Below, piece by piece: positions 24,446-34,499 of a DNA stretch of 64,000 nucleotides; the stretch's first letter is position 1, and the number at the start of each line of letters is the position of its first letter. The notes under the pieces were generated by a model. It saw only the letters and a program-made list of their open reading frames with translations. It made no database searches and had not been told where the DNA came from. The stretch lies in the NCBI RefSeq assembly GCF_003688555.1, contig NZ_REFR01000013.1, forward strand, positions 62,001 to 126,000. Direction: 5' to 3'. Source of the DNA: Eilatimonas milleporae. Lineage in GTDB: Bacteria > Pseudomonadota > Alphaproteobacteria > Sphingomonadales > Kordiimonadaceae. The position numbers were made by a program, and so were the translations under genes.

Positions 24446-25948
24446 TTATCCGTCCAGCTTGGGTTTCAGCAACTGGTTGACCACTTGCGGATTGGCCTTA
24501 CCACCGGTGGCTTTCATCACCTGGCCGACGAAAAAGCCCATGACCTTTGTCTTGCCCGCGCGATATTGTTCCACCTGTCCATGATTGTCGGCGATGATCC
24601 CGTCGATGATCGCCTCGATCTCGCCGGTGTCGGATACCTGGCGCAGACCTTTGTCCTCAACGATCCTGGCGGGCGCGTCCCCGGTTTCCACCATCACCTC
24701 GAAGACATCCTTGGCGATCCGGCCGGAAATGGTGCCGTCTTCGACCAAGGCCAGCAGCTCGGCACCGTGGTCAACGGTGACCGGGCTGTCAGACACCGTC
24801 TTGCCCATCTTGTTCAACGTGCCGAACAGGTCGGAAATCACCCAGTTGGCGGCCTTGGTCGCCAGTTTTTCAGCCGATTTTCCTGTCTTTTCGGCCAGCG
24901 CGGCAAGAAGCTTCTCGAAATAATCGGCGGATTCCTTCTCCGCCACCAGCACACCGGCGTTATAATCGCTCAAGCCTAGGCTCTCGACAAAGCGCGTGCG
25001 CTTGACATCCGGCAGTTCCGGCAGGCTGTCGCGCGCGGCAGTGACGAAAGCATCGTCCAGTTCCAGCGGCAACAGGTCCGGATCGGGGAAATAGCGGTAA
25101 TCGTGCGCCTCTTCCTTTGAACGCATGGAGCGCGTCTCGCCCTTGTTCGGATCAAACAGGCGCGTTTCCTGATCGATCGTGCCGCCATCCTCGATAATGT
25201 CCACCTGCCGCCGGGCCTCATACTCGATGGCCTGGCGGACGAAACGGATGGAGTTGACATTCTTGATCTCGCAGCGCGTGCCGAGCGGGTCCCCCGGACG
25301 GCGGACGGACACATTCACGTCCGCGCGCATGCTGCCCTGTTCCATATTGCCGTCACAGGTGCCGATATAGCGTAGAATGGTCCGCAACTTGGTCAGATAC
25401 GCCCCGGCCTCGTCCGGCGAGCGCATATCGGGTCTGGAGACGATCTCCATCAGTGCCACGCCGGACCGGTTGAGATCCACATAGGTCAGCTCCGGGTGCT
25501 GATCGTGCATGGACTTGCCCGCATCCTGTTCCAGATGGATACGCTCGATGCCCACCTCTTTCGTCTTGCCGTCGCCAAGATCGAGCAGGATCGTCCCCTC
25601 GCCCACGACCGGATGCTTGAACTGGCTGATCTGATACCCTTGCGGCAAATCGGCGTAGAAATAGTTTTTCCGGTCGAAGACGGAATAATGATTGATCTCC
25701 GCCCCGAGCGCCAGACCGGTACGCACGGCCTGCACCACGCACTCGCCGTTGATGGTGGGCAGCATGCCGGGCATGGCCGCATCCACCAGACTGACCTGCG
25801 TGTTCGGCTCGGCACCGAAATCCGTCGCCGCGCCCGAAAACAGTTTGGAGCGGGAAATCACCTGCGCATGAACCTCAAGGCCGAGCACCACTTCCCAGTC
25901 GCCCGTGGCGCCCTGAATACAGTACGCACTTCCAACGTCAGCACTCAT
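24446..25948 (-). CDS. gatB: Asp/Glu-tRNA amidotransferase subunit B
   Basis: GatB is the tRNA-binding and kinase-like subunit of GatCAB, which converts Glu-tRNA(Gln) and/or Asp-tRNA(Asn) to the amidated forms. The 500-residue protein starts with the family motif [12 protein letters not shown] after a short extension. It has the [38 protein letters not shown] and EIKNVNS signatures and a C-terminal YqeY-like tail domain. It starts 3 bases after the gatA stop and is the last gene of the gatC-gatA-gatB operon. Its presence implies that at least one of GlnRS or AsnRS is missing or supplemented. Confidence 0.98.
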   Translation of the reverse strand: MSADVGSAYCIQGATGDWEVVLGLEVHAQVISRSKLFSGAATDFGAEPNTQVSLVDAAMPGMLPTINGECVVQAVRTGLALGAEINHYSVFDRKNYFYADLPQGYQISQFKHPVVGEGTILLDLGDGKTKEVGIERIHLEQDAGKSMHDQHPELTYVDLNRSGVALMEIVSRPDMRSPDEAGAYLTKLRTILRYIGTCDGNMEQGSMRADVNVSVRRPGDPLGTRCEIKNVNSIRFVRQAIEYEARRQVDIIEDGGTIDQETRLFDPNKGETRSMRSKEEAHDYRYFPDPDLLPLELDDAFVTAARDSLPELPDVKRTRFVESLGLSDYNAGVLVAEKESADYFEKLLAALAEKTGKSAEKLATKAANWVISDLFGTLNKMGKTVSDSPVTVDHGAELLALVEDGTISGRIAKDVFEVMVETGDAPARIVEDKGLRQVSDTGEIEAIIDGIIADNHGQVEQYRAGKTKVMGFFVGQVMKATGGKANPQVVNQLLKPKLDG

Positions 25949-25951
25949 GGC

Positions 25952-27451
25952 TCAGGCCCTCCACCAGTCTTGCGGGCGCGCGGTGAAGCCCGCGGCCTCC
26001 TCCAGCACGCCGGATACTTTCAGCACGGTTTCCTCGTCCCATGCCCGGCCAAGGATTTGCAGTCCCAGCGGCAGGCCGTCAGCGTCCAGCCCGGCCGGAA
26101 CGCTTGAGCCCGGCAGACCGGCCAGAGACGCCGGTACGGTAAACACATCGTTCAGATACATGGCGATGGGGTCGTCCGACTTGTCGCCAAAGGCAAAGGC
26201 CGCGCTCGGCGCCGTCGGCGTCAATATGGCGTCCACTTTTTCATAGGCCCGCCTGAAATCGTCGGCGATAAGCTGGCGGACCTTCTGCGCCTTCAGATAA
26301 TAGGCGTCGTAATAGCCCGCCGAGAGCACATAGGTACCGATCATGACGCGGCGCTTGACCTCCGGCCCGAAGCCCTGCCCCCGCGTCGTCTCGTACATAT
26401 CCGCCAGGCCGCCGCCCTGCGGCACGTCGCGCAGGCCATAGCGCACGCCGTCATAGCGCGCCAGATTGGACGAGGCTTCCGCCGGGGCGACGATGTAATA
26501 GGTCGGCAGCGCATATTTTGTATGCGGCAGATTGATGTCGACAATCTCCGCACCGGCTGCCTTCAGCCAGTCGATGCCCTGGTGCCAGAGGGTTTCAATC
26601 TCCACCGGCATACCGGCCAGATGATATTCCTGCGGGATACCGATTTTCAGGCCGCGGATATCGCCAGTCAGAGCCGCCTCGAAATCGGGCACGGACCGGT
26701 CGACGGAGGTGCTGTCCTTCGGGTCATAGCCCGCCATGGCGCCCAGCATGATGGCACTGTCCCGCACCGTGCGTGTCACCGGCCCGGCCTGATCGAGCGA
26801 GGAGGCAAAGGCCACCATGCCGTACCGGCTGCACCGGCCATAGGTCGGCTTGACCCCGACAGTCCCGGTAAAGGCGGCGGGCTGGCGGATCGATCCGCCG
26901 GTGTCGGACGCCGTCGCCCCCATGGCGGCATAGCCCGCGACGGACGCGACGGACCCGCCGGACGAGCCGCCGGGCACATAGTCGCTGTTCGACCCCGTGG
27001 CCCGCCACGGGTTTTTCACCGGACCATAATGGCTGGTCTCGTTTGACGAGCCCATGGCGAACTCATCCATGTTCAGCTTGCCCAGCATGACGGCTCCGGC
27101 GTCCCACAGATTTTGCGTGACGGTGGACTCATACGCCGGCTCAAAGCCGCTCAGGATATGGCTGCAGGCCGTGGTGCGCACGCCCTCGGTCGCGAACAGA
27201 TCCTTCACACCGATGGGAATACCGGTCATGGGCGCGGCATTGCCCGCCTTCAACCGCGCATCCGCCGCATCCGCCATGGCAAGCGCCTTTTCCGGCGTTT
27301 TGACGATATAGGCGTTGAGCGGATCGGCAGCGTCCACGGCGGCGATATGCGCCTGCGCCAGTTCACGGGCGCTGATCTCGCCGCTCGACAGCATATCGCG
27401 GGCCCCGGCGATGGTGAGTTTCGTCAAATCTGACGGTTTTGCATCGGACAT
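25952..27451 (-). CDS. gatA: Asp/Glu-tRNA amidotransferase subunit A
   Basis: GatA is the glutaminase of GatCAB and supplies ammonia to GatB through a tunnel. The 499-residue amidase-signature protein has the catalytic Lys in [10 protein letters not shown] and the Ser-cisSer pair in the [13 protein letters not shown] and GSIRQPAAF segments. Its length is typical. It lies 12 bases downstream of gatC and 3 bases upstream of gatB, so the three should be made in equal amounts. Confidence 0.98.
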   Translation of the reverse strand: MSDAKPSDLTKLTIAGARDMLSSGEISARELAQAHIAAVDAADPLNAYIVKTPEKALAMADAADARLKAGNAAPMTGIPIGVKDLFATEGVRTTACSHILSGFEPAYESTVTQNLWDAGAVMLGKLNMDEFAMGSSNETSHYGPVKNPWRATGSNSDYVPGGSSGGSVASVAGYAAMGATASDTGGSIRQPAAFTGTVGVKPTYGRCSRYGMVAFASSLDQAGPVTRTVRDSAIMLGAMAGYDPKDSTSVDRSVPDFEAALTGDIRGLKIGIPQEYHLAGMPVEIETLWHQGIDWLKAAGAEIVDINLPHTKYALPTYYIVAPAEASSNLARYDGVRYGLRDVPQGGGLADMYETTRGQGFGPEVKRRVMIGTYVLSAGYYDAYYLKAQKVRQLIADDFRRAYEKVDAILTPTAPSAAFAFGDKSDDPIAMYLNDVFTVPASLAGLPGSSVPAGLDADGLPLGLQILGRAWDEETVLKVSGVLEEAAGFTARPQDWWRA

Positions 27452-27463
27452 GGCAGAAGCCCT

Positions 27464-27754
27464 TTACTCAATCACTTTGGGAACGGCGAAAAAGCCGTAT
27501 TCGTCATGCGGCGCATTCTTCAGGACCTTGTCGCGCACATTGCCGTCGGTCACGGCGTCGTCGCGCCAGCGCAGCTTGGCATCCACGGGACTGGACATGG
27601 GGGCAATATTGTCGGTGTCCACCTCCGACAATTGCTCCACCCAATCGAGGATCTTGGTCAGTTCGCCGGCCATCGGCTCCAGCGCGTCCTCGTCGATTTT
27701 CAACCGCGCCAACCGCGCGATTTTGGCCACAGTCGCCCTATCAATTTCCGACAT
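27464..27754 (-). CDS. gatC: Asp/Glu-tRNA amidotransferase subunit C
   Basis: GatC is a 96-residue clamp that holds GatA and GatB together. It has the typical helix-rich start VAKIARLARLKIDEDAL, the central TKILDWVEQLSEVDTDNI and the C-terminal FFAVPKVIE. ATG 27754 fits the family; a longer in-frame reading to 28537 runs through the divergent gene's coding region and is not real. It is first in the operon; the promoter must lie in the 153 bases shared with the divergent GNAT gene. Confidence 0.96.
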   Translation of the reverse strand: MSEIDRATVAKIARLARLKIDEDALEPMAGELTKILDWVEQLSEVDTDNIAPMSSPVDAKLRWRDDAVTDGNVRDKVLKNAPHDEYGFFAVPKVIE

Positions 27755-27907
27755 GGGTACCCTTTTTCGGCTAAGGTAGGTGAAATCTCTTGCCCGCCTG
27801 CGGGCAGCGCCGCAACTTAACGCCTGCACCAAGGCCCCGCAAGCGGGAATGCGGCGCGGAAAAATCACCACGGACCGACAGTTACGGACCGGAGGAAAGG
27901 CAGGCCT

Positions 27908-28498
27908 GTGGCGGACGGCGAGCAAAGACCGCAATGCAGTATCCGGGACCGGCAGGATATTATCCTGCGACAGGCCGTGCCCGGCGATGCCAGACCGCTG
28001 AACCATTACATCCGCCACACCTTTGCAACGGCACACCACCTGATCACCCGCGAAGATGAATTCAAGATGGGCCTGCTGCGCCAGCGCCGCTGGATCGCGC
28101 GGAAAAAAGCGCACCCCCTGGAAACCTGCCTTCTGGCAATCGGGGATGGCGGCATTATCGGCATGTTGGACAGCTGGTGCGATGCACGTGCACGCGTGCG
28201 CCATGTCACCAGTTTCGCCATGTCGGTGGCGGAAGGCCATCGCCGCCGGGGCATCGGGCGCAGCCTGCTGCGCGAATTCTGCGCATGGGTCCACAACCAC
28301 GACACCCTTGAGAAAATAGAACTTCACGTCCACAGTGACAACACTGCCGCCATTGCCCTCTACACCGATCTCGGGTTTACGGTTGAGGGACGGCGGGCAC
28401 GCGCCGTCCGATACGAGGACGGACGGGAAATCACGGACCATCTGATGGCGCTCTGGCCCGGAGAAGACAGGCGCTGGATGGACCTGACAGATATATGA
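27908..28498 (+). CDS. GNAT-family N-acetyltransferase
   Basis: The 196-residue protein has the GNAT acetyl-CoA loop in SVAEGHRRRGIGRSLL and the C-terminal motif NTAAIALYTDLGFTVEGRRARAV found in small-molecule and protein N-acetyltransferases (RimI/SpeG-like). The substrate is unknown. The GTG at 27908 is preceded by GGAGGAAAGG, a strong site. Its stop overlaps the start of the DUF3089 gene (ATGA), so the two are translationally coupled and head a co-directional run through ruvX and pyrB. Confidence 0.88.
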   Translation: MADGEQRPQCSIRDRQDIILRQAVPGDARPLNHYIRHTFATAHHLITREDEFKMGLLRQRRWIARKKAHPLETCLLAIGDGGIIGMLDSWCDARARVRHVTSFAMSVAEGHRRRGIGRSLLREFCAWVHNHDTLEKIELHVHSDNTAAIALYTDLGFTVEGRRARAVRYEDGREITDHLMALWPGEDRRWMDLTDI

Positions 28499-29706
28499 CG
28501 GAGGCGGACATGGCGGCAAAACGGCGGCATCCGGCAATTATTTTCCTCGGGGTCATGGCTGTCCTGGCCGTTATCGGCGCGGGCGTGTCCTTGTGGTTTT
28601 TCTATAATCAGGATGCTCTTATGCGCACCATGTTTGTCCCTGAGCACGCAATCGCCGGCGAACCGCTCGGACCGGCACCGGACTATGCCGACAACAGCGC
28701 CTGGGCGGCCCGACCGGGCATGGCGTCACGCGCAAGCATGCTGCCCGAAGGGCTCTACACCACCATGCAGATCCCACTGGCGGACGTTTTCTACATCCAT
28801 CCCACCACATTTCTGGAAAACACGCGCTGGAATGCGGATTTTGACTCTGAAGAAGCACGGCCCTTCCTCGAGCGTCTTGGCTTGCAGCATCAGGCCAGTG
28901 CCTTTTCCACCGCCGGACGCGTGTTCGCACCCCGCTACCGTCAGGCGGGCATCGGCGCCTTTTTCGATGAAAGCGGCCAAGGCGCGCAGGCCATTGTCCG
29001 GGCACATGGCGATGTTCTGGCCGCCTTTGACCATTATATGGAAAATGACAATGCAGGGCGCCCCTTCATCATCGCCGGACACAGCCAGGGGTCATTGCAC
29101 GGCCTGCTGCTGCTGGCGGAGCGCATTGTGGCGCGCGGTCTGCAGGACAGGCTGATCGCCGCCTATCTGATCGGCTGGCCGGTCAGCATGGAAGGGGACA
29201 TCGGCGCCCTGCCCGGTCTGTCCCCTTGCGAAAAGGCGGACCAGACCGGCTGTATCATATCCTATCAGAGTTTTGCCCAGGGCGGAGATGCCGGCAGCAT
29301 CGTCAAGGCATTTGAAATGCTGCCGGGACTGAACGGACAGCCGCATGCCGGGACCACCATGCTGTGCACCAATCCGCTGAACTGGCAGATCGACGGCGCC
29401 GCGCCGGCGGGACTGAATGCGGGCGCCCTGATGCTGGCCGAGCCGGACACGCCGTCCAACGCACTGGAAGCGGGCCTGACAGGCGCCAGTTGCGGCGGCG
29501 ACGGCATTCTGTACATCAATCCGCCGCCGAAGGACGGCTGGACCGATTATCTGATGCCGCAGGGCAATTACCATGTCTATGACATCAACCTCTTTTATAA
29601 AAACATCATGGACAATGCCGTCGACAGGACCCGGGCCTGGTTTGACGGACGTCCGGATGTCCTTCCGGGCGCCGTGCCGGGTGCCGCCGGGGACATGCCG
29701 CAGTGA
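28495..29706 (+). CDS. DUF3089 alpha/beta-hydrolase-like protein
   Basis: The 403-residue protein has one N-terminal transmembrane anchor (about residues 13-36) and a DUF3089 domain with the nucleophile elbow GHSQGS (Ser in [12 protein letters not shown]). It also has a VFYIHPTTF start and a C-terminal His in NYHVYDIN that could complete the triad. It is likely an esterase or lipase on the periplasmic side of the inner membrane; the substrate is unknown. It overlaps the GNAT gene by 4 bases and ruvX by 4 bases. Confidence 0.83.
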   Translation: MTEADMAAKRRHPAIIFLGVMAVLAVIGAGVSLWFFYNQDALMRTMFVPEHAIAGEPLGPAPDYADNSAWAARPGMASRASMLPEGLYTTMQIPLADVFYIHPTTFLENTRWNADFDSEEARPFLERLGLQHQASAFSTAGRVFAPRYRQAGIGAFFDESGQGAQAIVRAHGDVLAAFDHYMENDNAGRPFIIAGHSQGSLHGLLLLAERIVARGLQDRLIAAYLIGWPVSMEGDIGALPGLSPCEKADQTGCIISYQSFAQGGDAGSIVKAFEMLPGLNGQPHAGTTMLCTNPLNWQIDGAAPAGLNAGALMLAEPDTPSNALEAGLTGASCGGDGILYINPPPKDGWTDYLMPQGNYHVYDINLFYKNIMDNAVDRTRAWFDGRPDVLPGAVPGAAGDMPQ

Positions 29707-30179
29707 GCCTTAAGGCATCGGACACACCGATCCTGTCCATCGGAGAGTTGCGGTCCAGCCTCCAGCCCGGCAGCAGACTTCTGGGACTGGATGTGGGCAG
29801 CAAAACCATCGGCCTTGCCCTCAGCGACACCACGCTGACCGTGGCCAGCCCGCTGGAAACCATCCGGCGCGGCAAGTTCCGCGCCGATGCCGCGCGCCTG
29901 AAAGAAATCGTCGACACGGAGACCGTCGGCGGGTTCGTCATCGGGCTGCCCGTCAATATGGACGGCAGCGAAGGGCCACGCTGCCAGTCCACCCGCGCCT
30001 TCGCGCGCAATCTGGTCGGCGCCGTCACTCTGCCGATAGCCTTCTGGGACGAACGCCTGTCGACAGCAGCGGTCGAACGCACCCTGATCGAGGCGGACAG
30101 AAGCCGCGCCCGCCGCAAGGAACTGGTCGATAAAATGGCCGCCGCCTATATTTTGCAAGGGGCGCTGCACGCGCTTTAA
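29703..30179 (+). CDS. ruvX: Putative pre-16S rRNA nuclease / Holliday junction resolvase-like RuvX (YqgF)
   Basis: The 158-residue RNase H-fold enzyme has the YqgF signatures [17 protein letters not shown] (first catalytic Asp), [15 protein letters not shown] and [12 protein letters not shown], with a C-terminal [10 protein letters not shown] containing the last acidic residue. The family matures the 16S rRNA 5' end. It starts at GTG 29703 inside the stop of the DUF3089 gene (GTGA). The next gene, pyrB, follows after 70 bases. Confidence 0.95.
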   Translation: MSLKASDTPILSIGELRSSLQPGSRLLGLDVGSKTIGLALSDTTLTVASPLETIRRGKFRADAARLKEIVDTETVGGFVIGLPVNMDGSEGPRCQSTRAFARNLVGAVTLPIAFWDERLSTAAVERTLIEADRSRARRKELVDKMAAAYILQGALHAL

Positions 30180-30249
30180 ACTCTTTACCGTCGGCGGCCG
30201 ATATTCTCCTTGCGGGACCGATGCCCGGTACCTATAAGCTCAGATTTTA

Positions 30250-31266
30250 ATGACGGATGCGCATGACAGTGATGCCTATGCCCGTGCGGAGGTTGCCCCG
30301 CCGTCCGGCTCCTATTTTCCCCATAAAGACCTGCTTGGAACCTGGGAACTGGACCCGGTCACCATCAAGTTTCTGCTGGACGAATCGGAAGCCTACGCCA
30401 ACACACCCCGGCGGCGCCAACTGTCCGGCCTAACCCAGATCAACGTTTTCTTCGAAAACTCAACCCGTACGCTGATGAGTTTCGAGATCGCCGGGAAACG
30501 CCTTGGCCTCGACACGGTGACACTGATTCCGGAAGCTTCATCAATCAAAAAGGGTGAAACGCTTCTGGATACCGCCGCGACACTGAATGCCATGCGGCCC
30601 GACATACTGGTCGTACGGCATGGTGACAGCGGGGCCGTGCGTCTGCTCAGCGCCAAAATGGACTGTCCGGTGATCAATGCGGGCGACGGGCGCGCAGAAC
30701 ATCCGACCCAAGCCCTGCTGGACGCCCTGACCATCCGCAAGCGCAAGGGCCGGCTGCATCAGCTGATCATTGCCATATCCGGTGATATCGCGCACAGCCG
30801 CGTGGCGCGCTCCAACATCTATCTGCTGAACGCCATGGGCGCGCGGGTCCGTCTGATCGCACCCCCGACACTGATGCCGCGCGATGTGGCACAGTTGGGG
30901 GTGGAGGTCTTTACAGACATGGAAGCGGGCCTGAGGGATGCAGACGTCGTCATGATGCTGCGCCTGCAACAGGAACGGATGAAAGGCGCTTTCCTGCCCT
31001 CTCTCAGGGAATATTTCCAGTATTGGGGCCTGACACGGGAAAAACTGGCCATGGCAAAGCCGGATGTGCTGGTGATGCATCCGGGGCCGATGAACCGTGG
31101 CGTGGAAATCGCCTCCGACGTGGCGGACGATGTGGGGCATTCCGCCATTCAGGAACAGGTGGAAATGGGGGTGGCCGTGCGGATGGCGTGTCTTGACATT
31201 CTGACACGCGACCGCCGGGACGCAGACACGGAACACACCGCAAAGGCCGGCGGAGGTGCCGCGTGA
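30250..31266 (+). CDS. pyrB: Aspartate carbamoyltransferase catalytic subunit
   Basis: PyrB makes N-carbamoyl-aspartate in pyrimidine synthesis. The 338-residue protein has the carbamoyl-phosphate site FFENSTRTL, the [12 protein letters not shown] motif and the [12 protein letters not shown] segment. It is slightly extended at the N-terminus, as in class A ATCases. It overlaps the next gene by 4 bases (31263-31266), and that gene encodes a dihydroorotase-like partner lacking most metal ligands, the arrangement known for the Pseudomonas PyrB-PyrC' dodecamer. No pyrI is seen. Confidence 0.97.
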   Translation: MTDAHDSDAYARAEVAPPSGSYFPHKDLLGTWELDPVTIKFLLDESEAYANTPRRRQLSGLTQINVFFENSTRTLMSFEIAGKRLGLDTVTLIPEASSIKKGETLLDTAATLNAMRPDILVVRHGDSGAVRLLSAKMDCPVINAGDGRAEHPTQALLDALTIRKRKGRLHQLIIAISGDIAHSRVARSNIYLLNAMGARVRLIAPPTLMPRDVAQLGVEVFTDMEAGLRDADVVMMLRLQQERMKGAFLPSLREYFQYWGLTREKLAMAKPDVLVMHPGPMNRGVEIASDVADDVGHSAIQEQVEMGVAVRMACLDILTRDRRDADTEHTAKAGGGAA

Positions 31267-32537
31267 ACCGGACACTGTATACCAATGCGCGGCTGATGGA
31301 CCCGGCCAGCGGTCTTGACAGCCACGGCAGCCTTCTGGTCAGGGATGGCCGGATCGCCGACCTCGGCAACGATCTGTCCCCGCAGGACAATGATGAAACG
31401 GTGGACTGCGGCGGCCGCATCCTGTGTCCCGGCTTCATCGACATGCGGGCACACGGCGTACAGATCGATGCCGCCCTGAAAGGCGGTATCACCACACTGA
31501 TTCTGCAACCCACACAAACGACACTGATTGACACCGATGCCGTGGTGGAGCGCATCCGGCGCCGTGCGGCGGACACAGGGCGACTGAATATCTATCCCAT
31601 GGGGGCGGCGACGAAACGTGCCCAGGGTCTCGAAATATCCGAGATCGGCCAGATGCAGGCCGCCGGTGCGGTTGCCTTTACCGACGGCAGGAAAGCCGTC
31701 GCGGATGCACGGGTGATGCGCCGGCTGATGGAATATGCCGGTCATTTCGGTGCCCTGATCGTGCAATTCGCCGAGGAACCGCAGCTGGCCGAAGGCGGCG
31801 TCGCCCATGAGGGCGAAACCGCCATGCGGCTCGGCCTGCCCGGCATTCCCAGCGCCGCGGAAGTGATCCAGATCGAACGGGACCTGCGCCTTTTGGAGAT
31901 CACCGGCGGACGACTGCATTTCGCGCTTCTGTCGAGCCGCGCGGGCGTGGAGGCCGTGCGGGCCGCCAAGGCACGGGGCGCGCGCGTCAGTGCCTCTGTC
32001 GCACCACCTTATCTGCATCTGAACGAAAGCGCCGTCGAGGGATACAGAAGCTTCGCCCGCCTGACCCCGCCGCTGAGAAGCGAGGAAGACAGACTGGCGC
32101 TGGTTCAGGGTCTTGCCGATGGTACAATCGACACCATCGTCTCCGATCACGACCCGAAAGCCGAAGACCAGAAACGCCTGCCCTTTTCCCAAGCCGCGCC
32201 CGGCGTCATCGGCCTGGAAACCATGCTGGCCCTGTCGCTGTCTCTGGTCCATGCGGGCAAATTGCCGCTGATGCGGGTGCTTGACGCCCTGACCAGCCGT
32301 CCGGCTGACTTGCTGGGCCTTTCCAGTGGGCGCCTTGCCGTCGACGCCCCCGCCGATCTGACCATTTTCGACCCGAACAAGCCCTGGCGCATAGAACGGG
32401 AGGCCTTTGGTCCCAATGGCAACAACACCCCCTTCGACACCCTGCCGGTACAGGGCCGCGTGTGGCGAACGGTTGTGGCCGGCCGGACCGTCTATGGGGA
32501 TCAGGCCGGCGCGGTGACGGGGCCGGCAGGGTGCTGA
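31263..32537 (+). CDS. pyrC': Inactive dihydroorotase-like protein (PyrC' type), ATCase partner
   Basis: This 424-residue amidohydrolase-fold protein aligns with class I dihydroorotases over its full length but has lost metal ligands. The HxH motif reads R62-A63-H64; the His of the DHCED motif is Phe (VQFAEE) and the His of QHVS is Leu (ALLSS), while the Asp of SDH is kept. It should not hydrolyse dihydroorotate and more probably scaffolds PyrB, as PyrC' does in Pseudomonas. GTG/ATG coupling to pyrB by a 4-base overlap supports complex formation. An active PyrC must be encoded elsewhere. Confidence 0.88.
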   Translation: MNRTLYTNARLMDPASGLDSHGSLLVRDGRIADLGNDLSPQDNDETVDCGGRILCPGFIDMRAHGVQIDAALKGGITTLILQPTQTTLIDTDAVVERIRRRAADTGRLNIYPMGAATKRAQGLEISEIGQMQAAGAVAFTDGRKAVADARVMRRLMEYAGHFGALIVQFAEEPQLAEGGVAHEGETAMRLGLPGIPSAAEVIQIERDLRLLEITGGRLHFALLSSRAGVEAVRAAKARGARVSASVAPPYLHLNESAVEGYRSFARLTPPLRSEEDRLALVQGLADGTIDTIVSDHDPKAEDQKRLPFSQAAPGVIGLETMLALSLSLVHAGKLPLMRVLDALTSRPADLLGLSSGRLAVDAPADLTIFDPNKPWRIEREAFGPNGNNTPFDTLPVQGRVWRTVVAGRTVYGDQAGAVTGPAGC

Positions 32538-33124
32538 ACCTTGAAAATATCCTTTTTCTGGTCGCCGCCTATCTTCTCGGCGCCGTGCCATTCGGTCTTG
32601 TCATCACCAGACTGGCCGGACTGGGGGATATCCGCGCCATCGGGTCGGGCAATATCGGCGCCACCAACGTTCTGCGTACGGGACGGAAGAATCTGGCGCT
32701 GGCAACCCTCCTCCTCGATGCGGGCAAAGGCGCCATCGCCGTTTTGAGCGTGGGCGCCCTGACCACCCCGACAGTGGCCGCCGCCGCCGGTGCCGCCGCT
32801 TTCCTTGGCCATTGCTATCCGGTTTATCTGCGCTTCAAGGGCGGCAAGGGAGTTGCGACCTTTTTCGGTACCCTGGCCGCCATCAGTCCTGTCCTGGCCC
32901 TGGCAGCCGGCGGCCTGTGGTTGCTGACCGCCCTGCTCCTGCGCATATCGTCGCTGGCGGCCCTGATCGCCAGCGCGGGTGCACCGGTGATCGCCTATGC
33001 CATCGGACACACCGATCTGCTCCCATTCGTCGCCGTCATGACAGCCGTGATTTATCTGCGCCACCGCGCCAATATCATCCGGCTGCTCGCGGGCGAAGAG
33101 CCACGTATCGGCAAAAAAGACTGA
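32531..33124 (+). CDS. plsY: Acyl-phosphate glycerol-3-phosphate acyltransferase PlsY
   Basis: PlsY transfers an acyl group from acyl-phosphate to glycerol-3-phosphate, the first step of phospholipid synthesis. The 197-residue inner-membrane protein has the loop motifs GSGNIGATNVLR, the Gly/Lys-rich YLRFKGGKGVATFFG and a final basic INxxR segment (HRANIIRLL), with about seven hydrophobic helices. The GTG at 32531 overlaps the pyrC' stop by 7 bases and follows GGCAGG; a longer upstream reading is out of family. Confidence 0.95.
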   Translation: MLNLENILFLVAAYLLGAVPFGLVITRLAGLGDIRAIGSGNIGATNVLRTGRKNLALATLLLDAGKGAIAVLSVGALTTPTVAAAAGAAAFLGHCYPVYLRFKGGKGVATFFGTLAAISPVLALAAGGLWLLTALLLRISSLAALIASAGAPVIAYAIGHTDLLPFVAVMTAVIYLRHRANIIRLLAGEEPRIGKKD

Positions 33125-33178
33125 CCCCCCTTTACCCAAGGTTGACTGTACCGGCACGGGGTCACAGACTGGCCGCCC

Positions 33179-34351
33179 ATGACCGATATGCCTCTTCATG
33201 CACACAGTGCCGCCACACGCGGCCTGACCGAGACGGAACGTCTGGCCCGGCTGCGCCTGATCCGCACGGACAGAATCGGCCCTATCACATTCCGGCAACT
33301 GATGATGCGTTTCGGTACGGCGGTACGCGCCCTTGACGCCGTGCCGGACCTGTCGGCGCGCGGCGGCAGGGGCACCCCGCTGAGCCCGCCGCCCGCGACT
33401 GTCGCCGAGCGGGAGCTGGAAGCGCTTGACCGCATGGGTGGCGAAGACCTGCATCTCGGTACGGCCGAGTATCCCGCGCGCCTGGCCGAACTGGACGATG
33501 CGCCGCCGGTTTTGCTGACACTGGGACGGCGTACCCTGTTGAGGCACGACATTATCGGTGTGGTCGGCGCACGTAATGCCAGCGTCAGCGGCATCCGCAT
33601 GGCGGAACGGCTTGCCAGCGATCTGGGCGATAGCGGCCTTGTCATTGCATCCGGTCTTGCACGCGGGATCGATGCGGCCTCCCACCGCGCCAGCTTCAAT
33701 ACGGGCACCATTGCCTGTATCGCAGGCGGTCTGGATATCGCCTATCCGCGTGAAAATGCCGAATTGCAGGCCGCTATCGCGGAAAAGGGGCTGCTTGTCA
33801 GTGAAATGCCGCCCGGCACACGCCCCCAGGCACGCCATTTTCCCCGACGCAACCGGATTATCGCGGGTCTCAGCCTTGGCGTACTGGTGATCGAGGCGGC
33901 GCAGCGTTCCGGCTCGCTCATAACGGCCCGCCTGGCGGCAGAAGCCGGCCGGGAGGTTTTTGCGGTTCCGGGGTCTCCGATGGATCCACGGTCACGCGGG
34001 ACCAACAGACTGATCCGCGACGGTGCGGTTCTGACCGAGACGGCCGACGATATATTGGAAGAACTGGCATCGCTGCATGGCGGCATTCGCCGCCTTGCCG
34101 GACAGCAACCGGCCGACATGGCCCCCATACCGGAACACACTGCGGGCACCGTGCCGGTGCCGGCCATTGACGACGCCGAACGAAAAACCGTCTTCGACCT
34201 TCTCAGCCCCGGCCCCTGCGCGGTGGACGACCTGGTCCGGCTCAGCGGGCTTGCATCCGGCGCGGTTCTGGCCGCACTTCTGGAACTGGAACTCGCCGGC
34301 AGCGTGCAACGCCATCCCGGCAACCGCGTCAGCCGGCTGGAAACGCCATAA
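33179..34351 (+). CDS. dprA: DNA-processing protein DprA
   Basis: DprA loads RecA on incoming single-stranded DNA in transformation. The 390-residue protein has an N-terminal helical region (about residues 20-70), the Rossmann DNA-binding core with VGARNASVSG, SGLARGIDAASH, the signature PRRNRIIAGLS and RSGSLITARLA, and a C-terminal winged-helix domain (about residues 325-385). All family signatures are intact. It lies 55 bases after plsY and about 150 bases before topA, a neighbourhood widespread in alphaproteobacteria. Confidence 0.96.
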   Translation: MTDMPLHAHSAATRGLTETERLARLRLIRTDRIGPITFRQLMMRFGTAVRALDAVPDLSARGGRGTPLSPPPATVAERELEALDRMGGEDLHLGTAEYPARLAELDDAPPVLLTLGRRTLLRHDIIGVVGARNASVSGIRMAERLASDLGDSGLVIASGLARGIDAASHRASFNTGTIACIAGGLDIAYPRENAELQAAIAEKGLLVSEMPPGTRPQARHFPRRNRIIAGLSLGVLVIEAAQRSGSLITARLAAEAGREVFAVPGSPMDPRSRGTNRLIRDGAVLTETADDILEELASLHGGIRRLAGQQPADMAPIPEHTAGTVPVPAIDDAERKTVFDLLSPGPCAVDDLVRLSGLASGAVLAALLELELAGSVQRHPGNRVSRLETP

Positions 34352-34499
34352 AATTCCTGCCCACATAACACTTTATGGTTTTTATTTCGGCATGGCGGGA
34401 CGCCGCTATCAAAGAAGCCCGTTGCAATCCCCGGCACTTGGCTCTAGGTGAAGAAAACCGGCCTGCCCCAGCGATGGCAAGCCCGGCAAAGGGTTTGGT

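Noticed and set aside
27755-28537. Long N-terminal extension of gatC
   Set aside because: The extension is antisense to the GNAT gene and has no GatC-like sequence; ATG 27754 gives the family length.
31149-32591. Long minus-strand open frame opposite pyrC'
   Set aside because: It is complementary to a well-supported gene and reflects GC-rich codon bias. The same holds for the long antisense frames at 5599-6816, 23300-24304, 32501-33838, 50316-51536 and 61561-62802.
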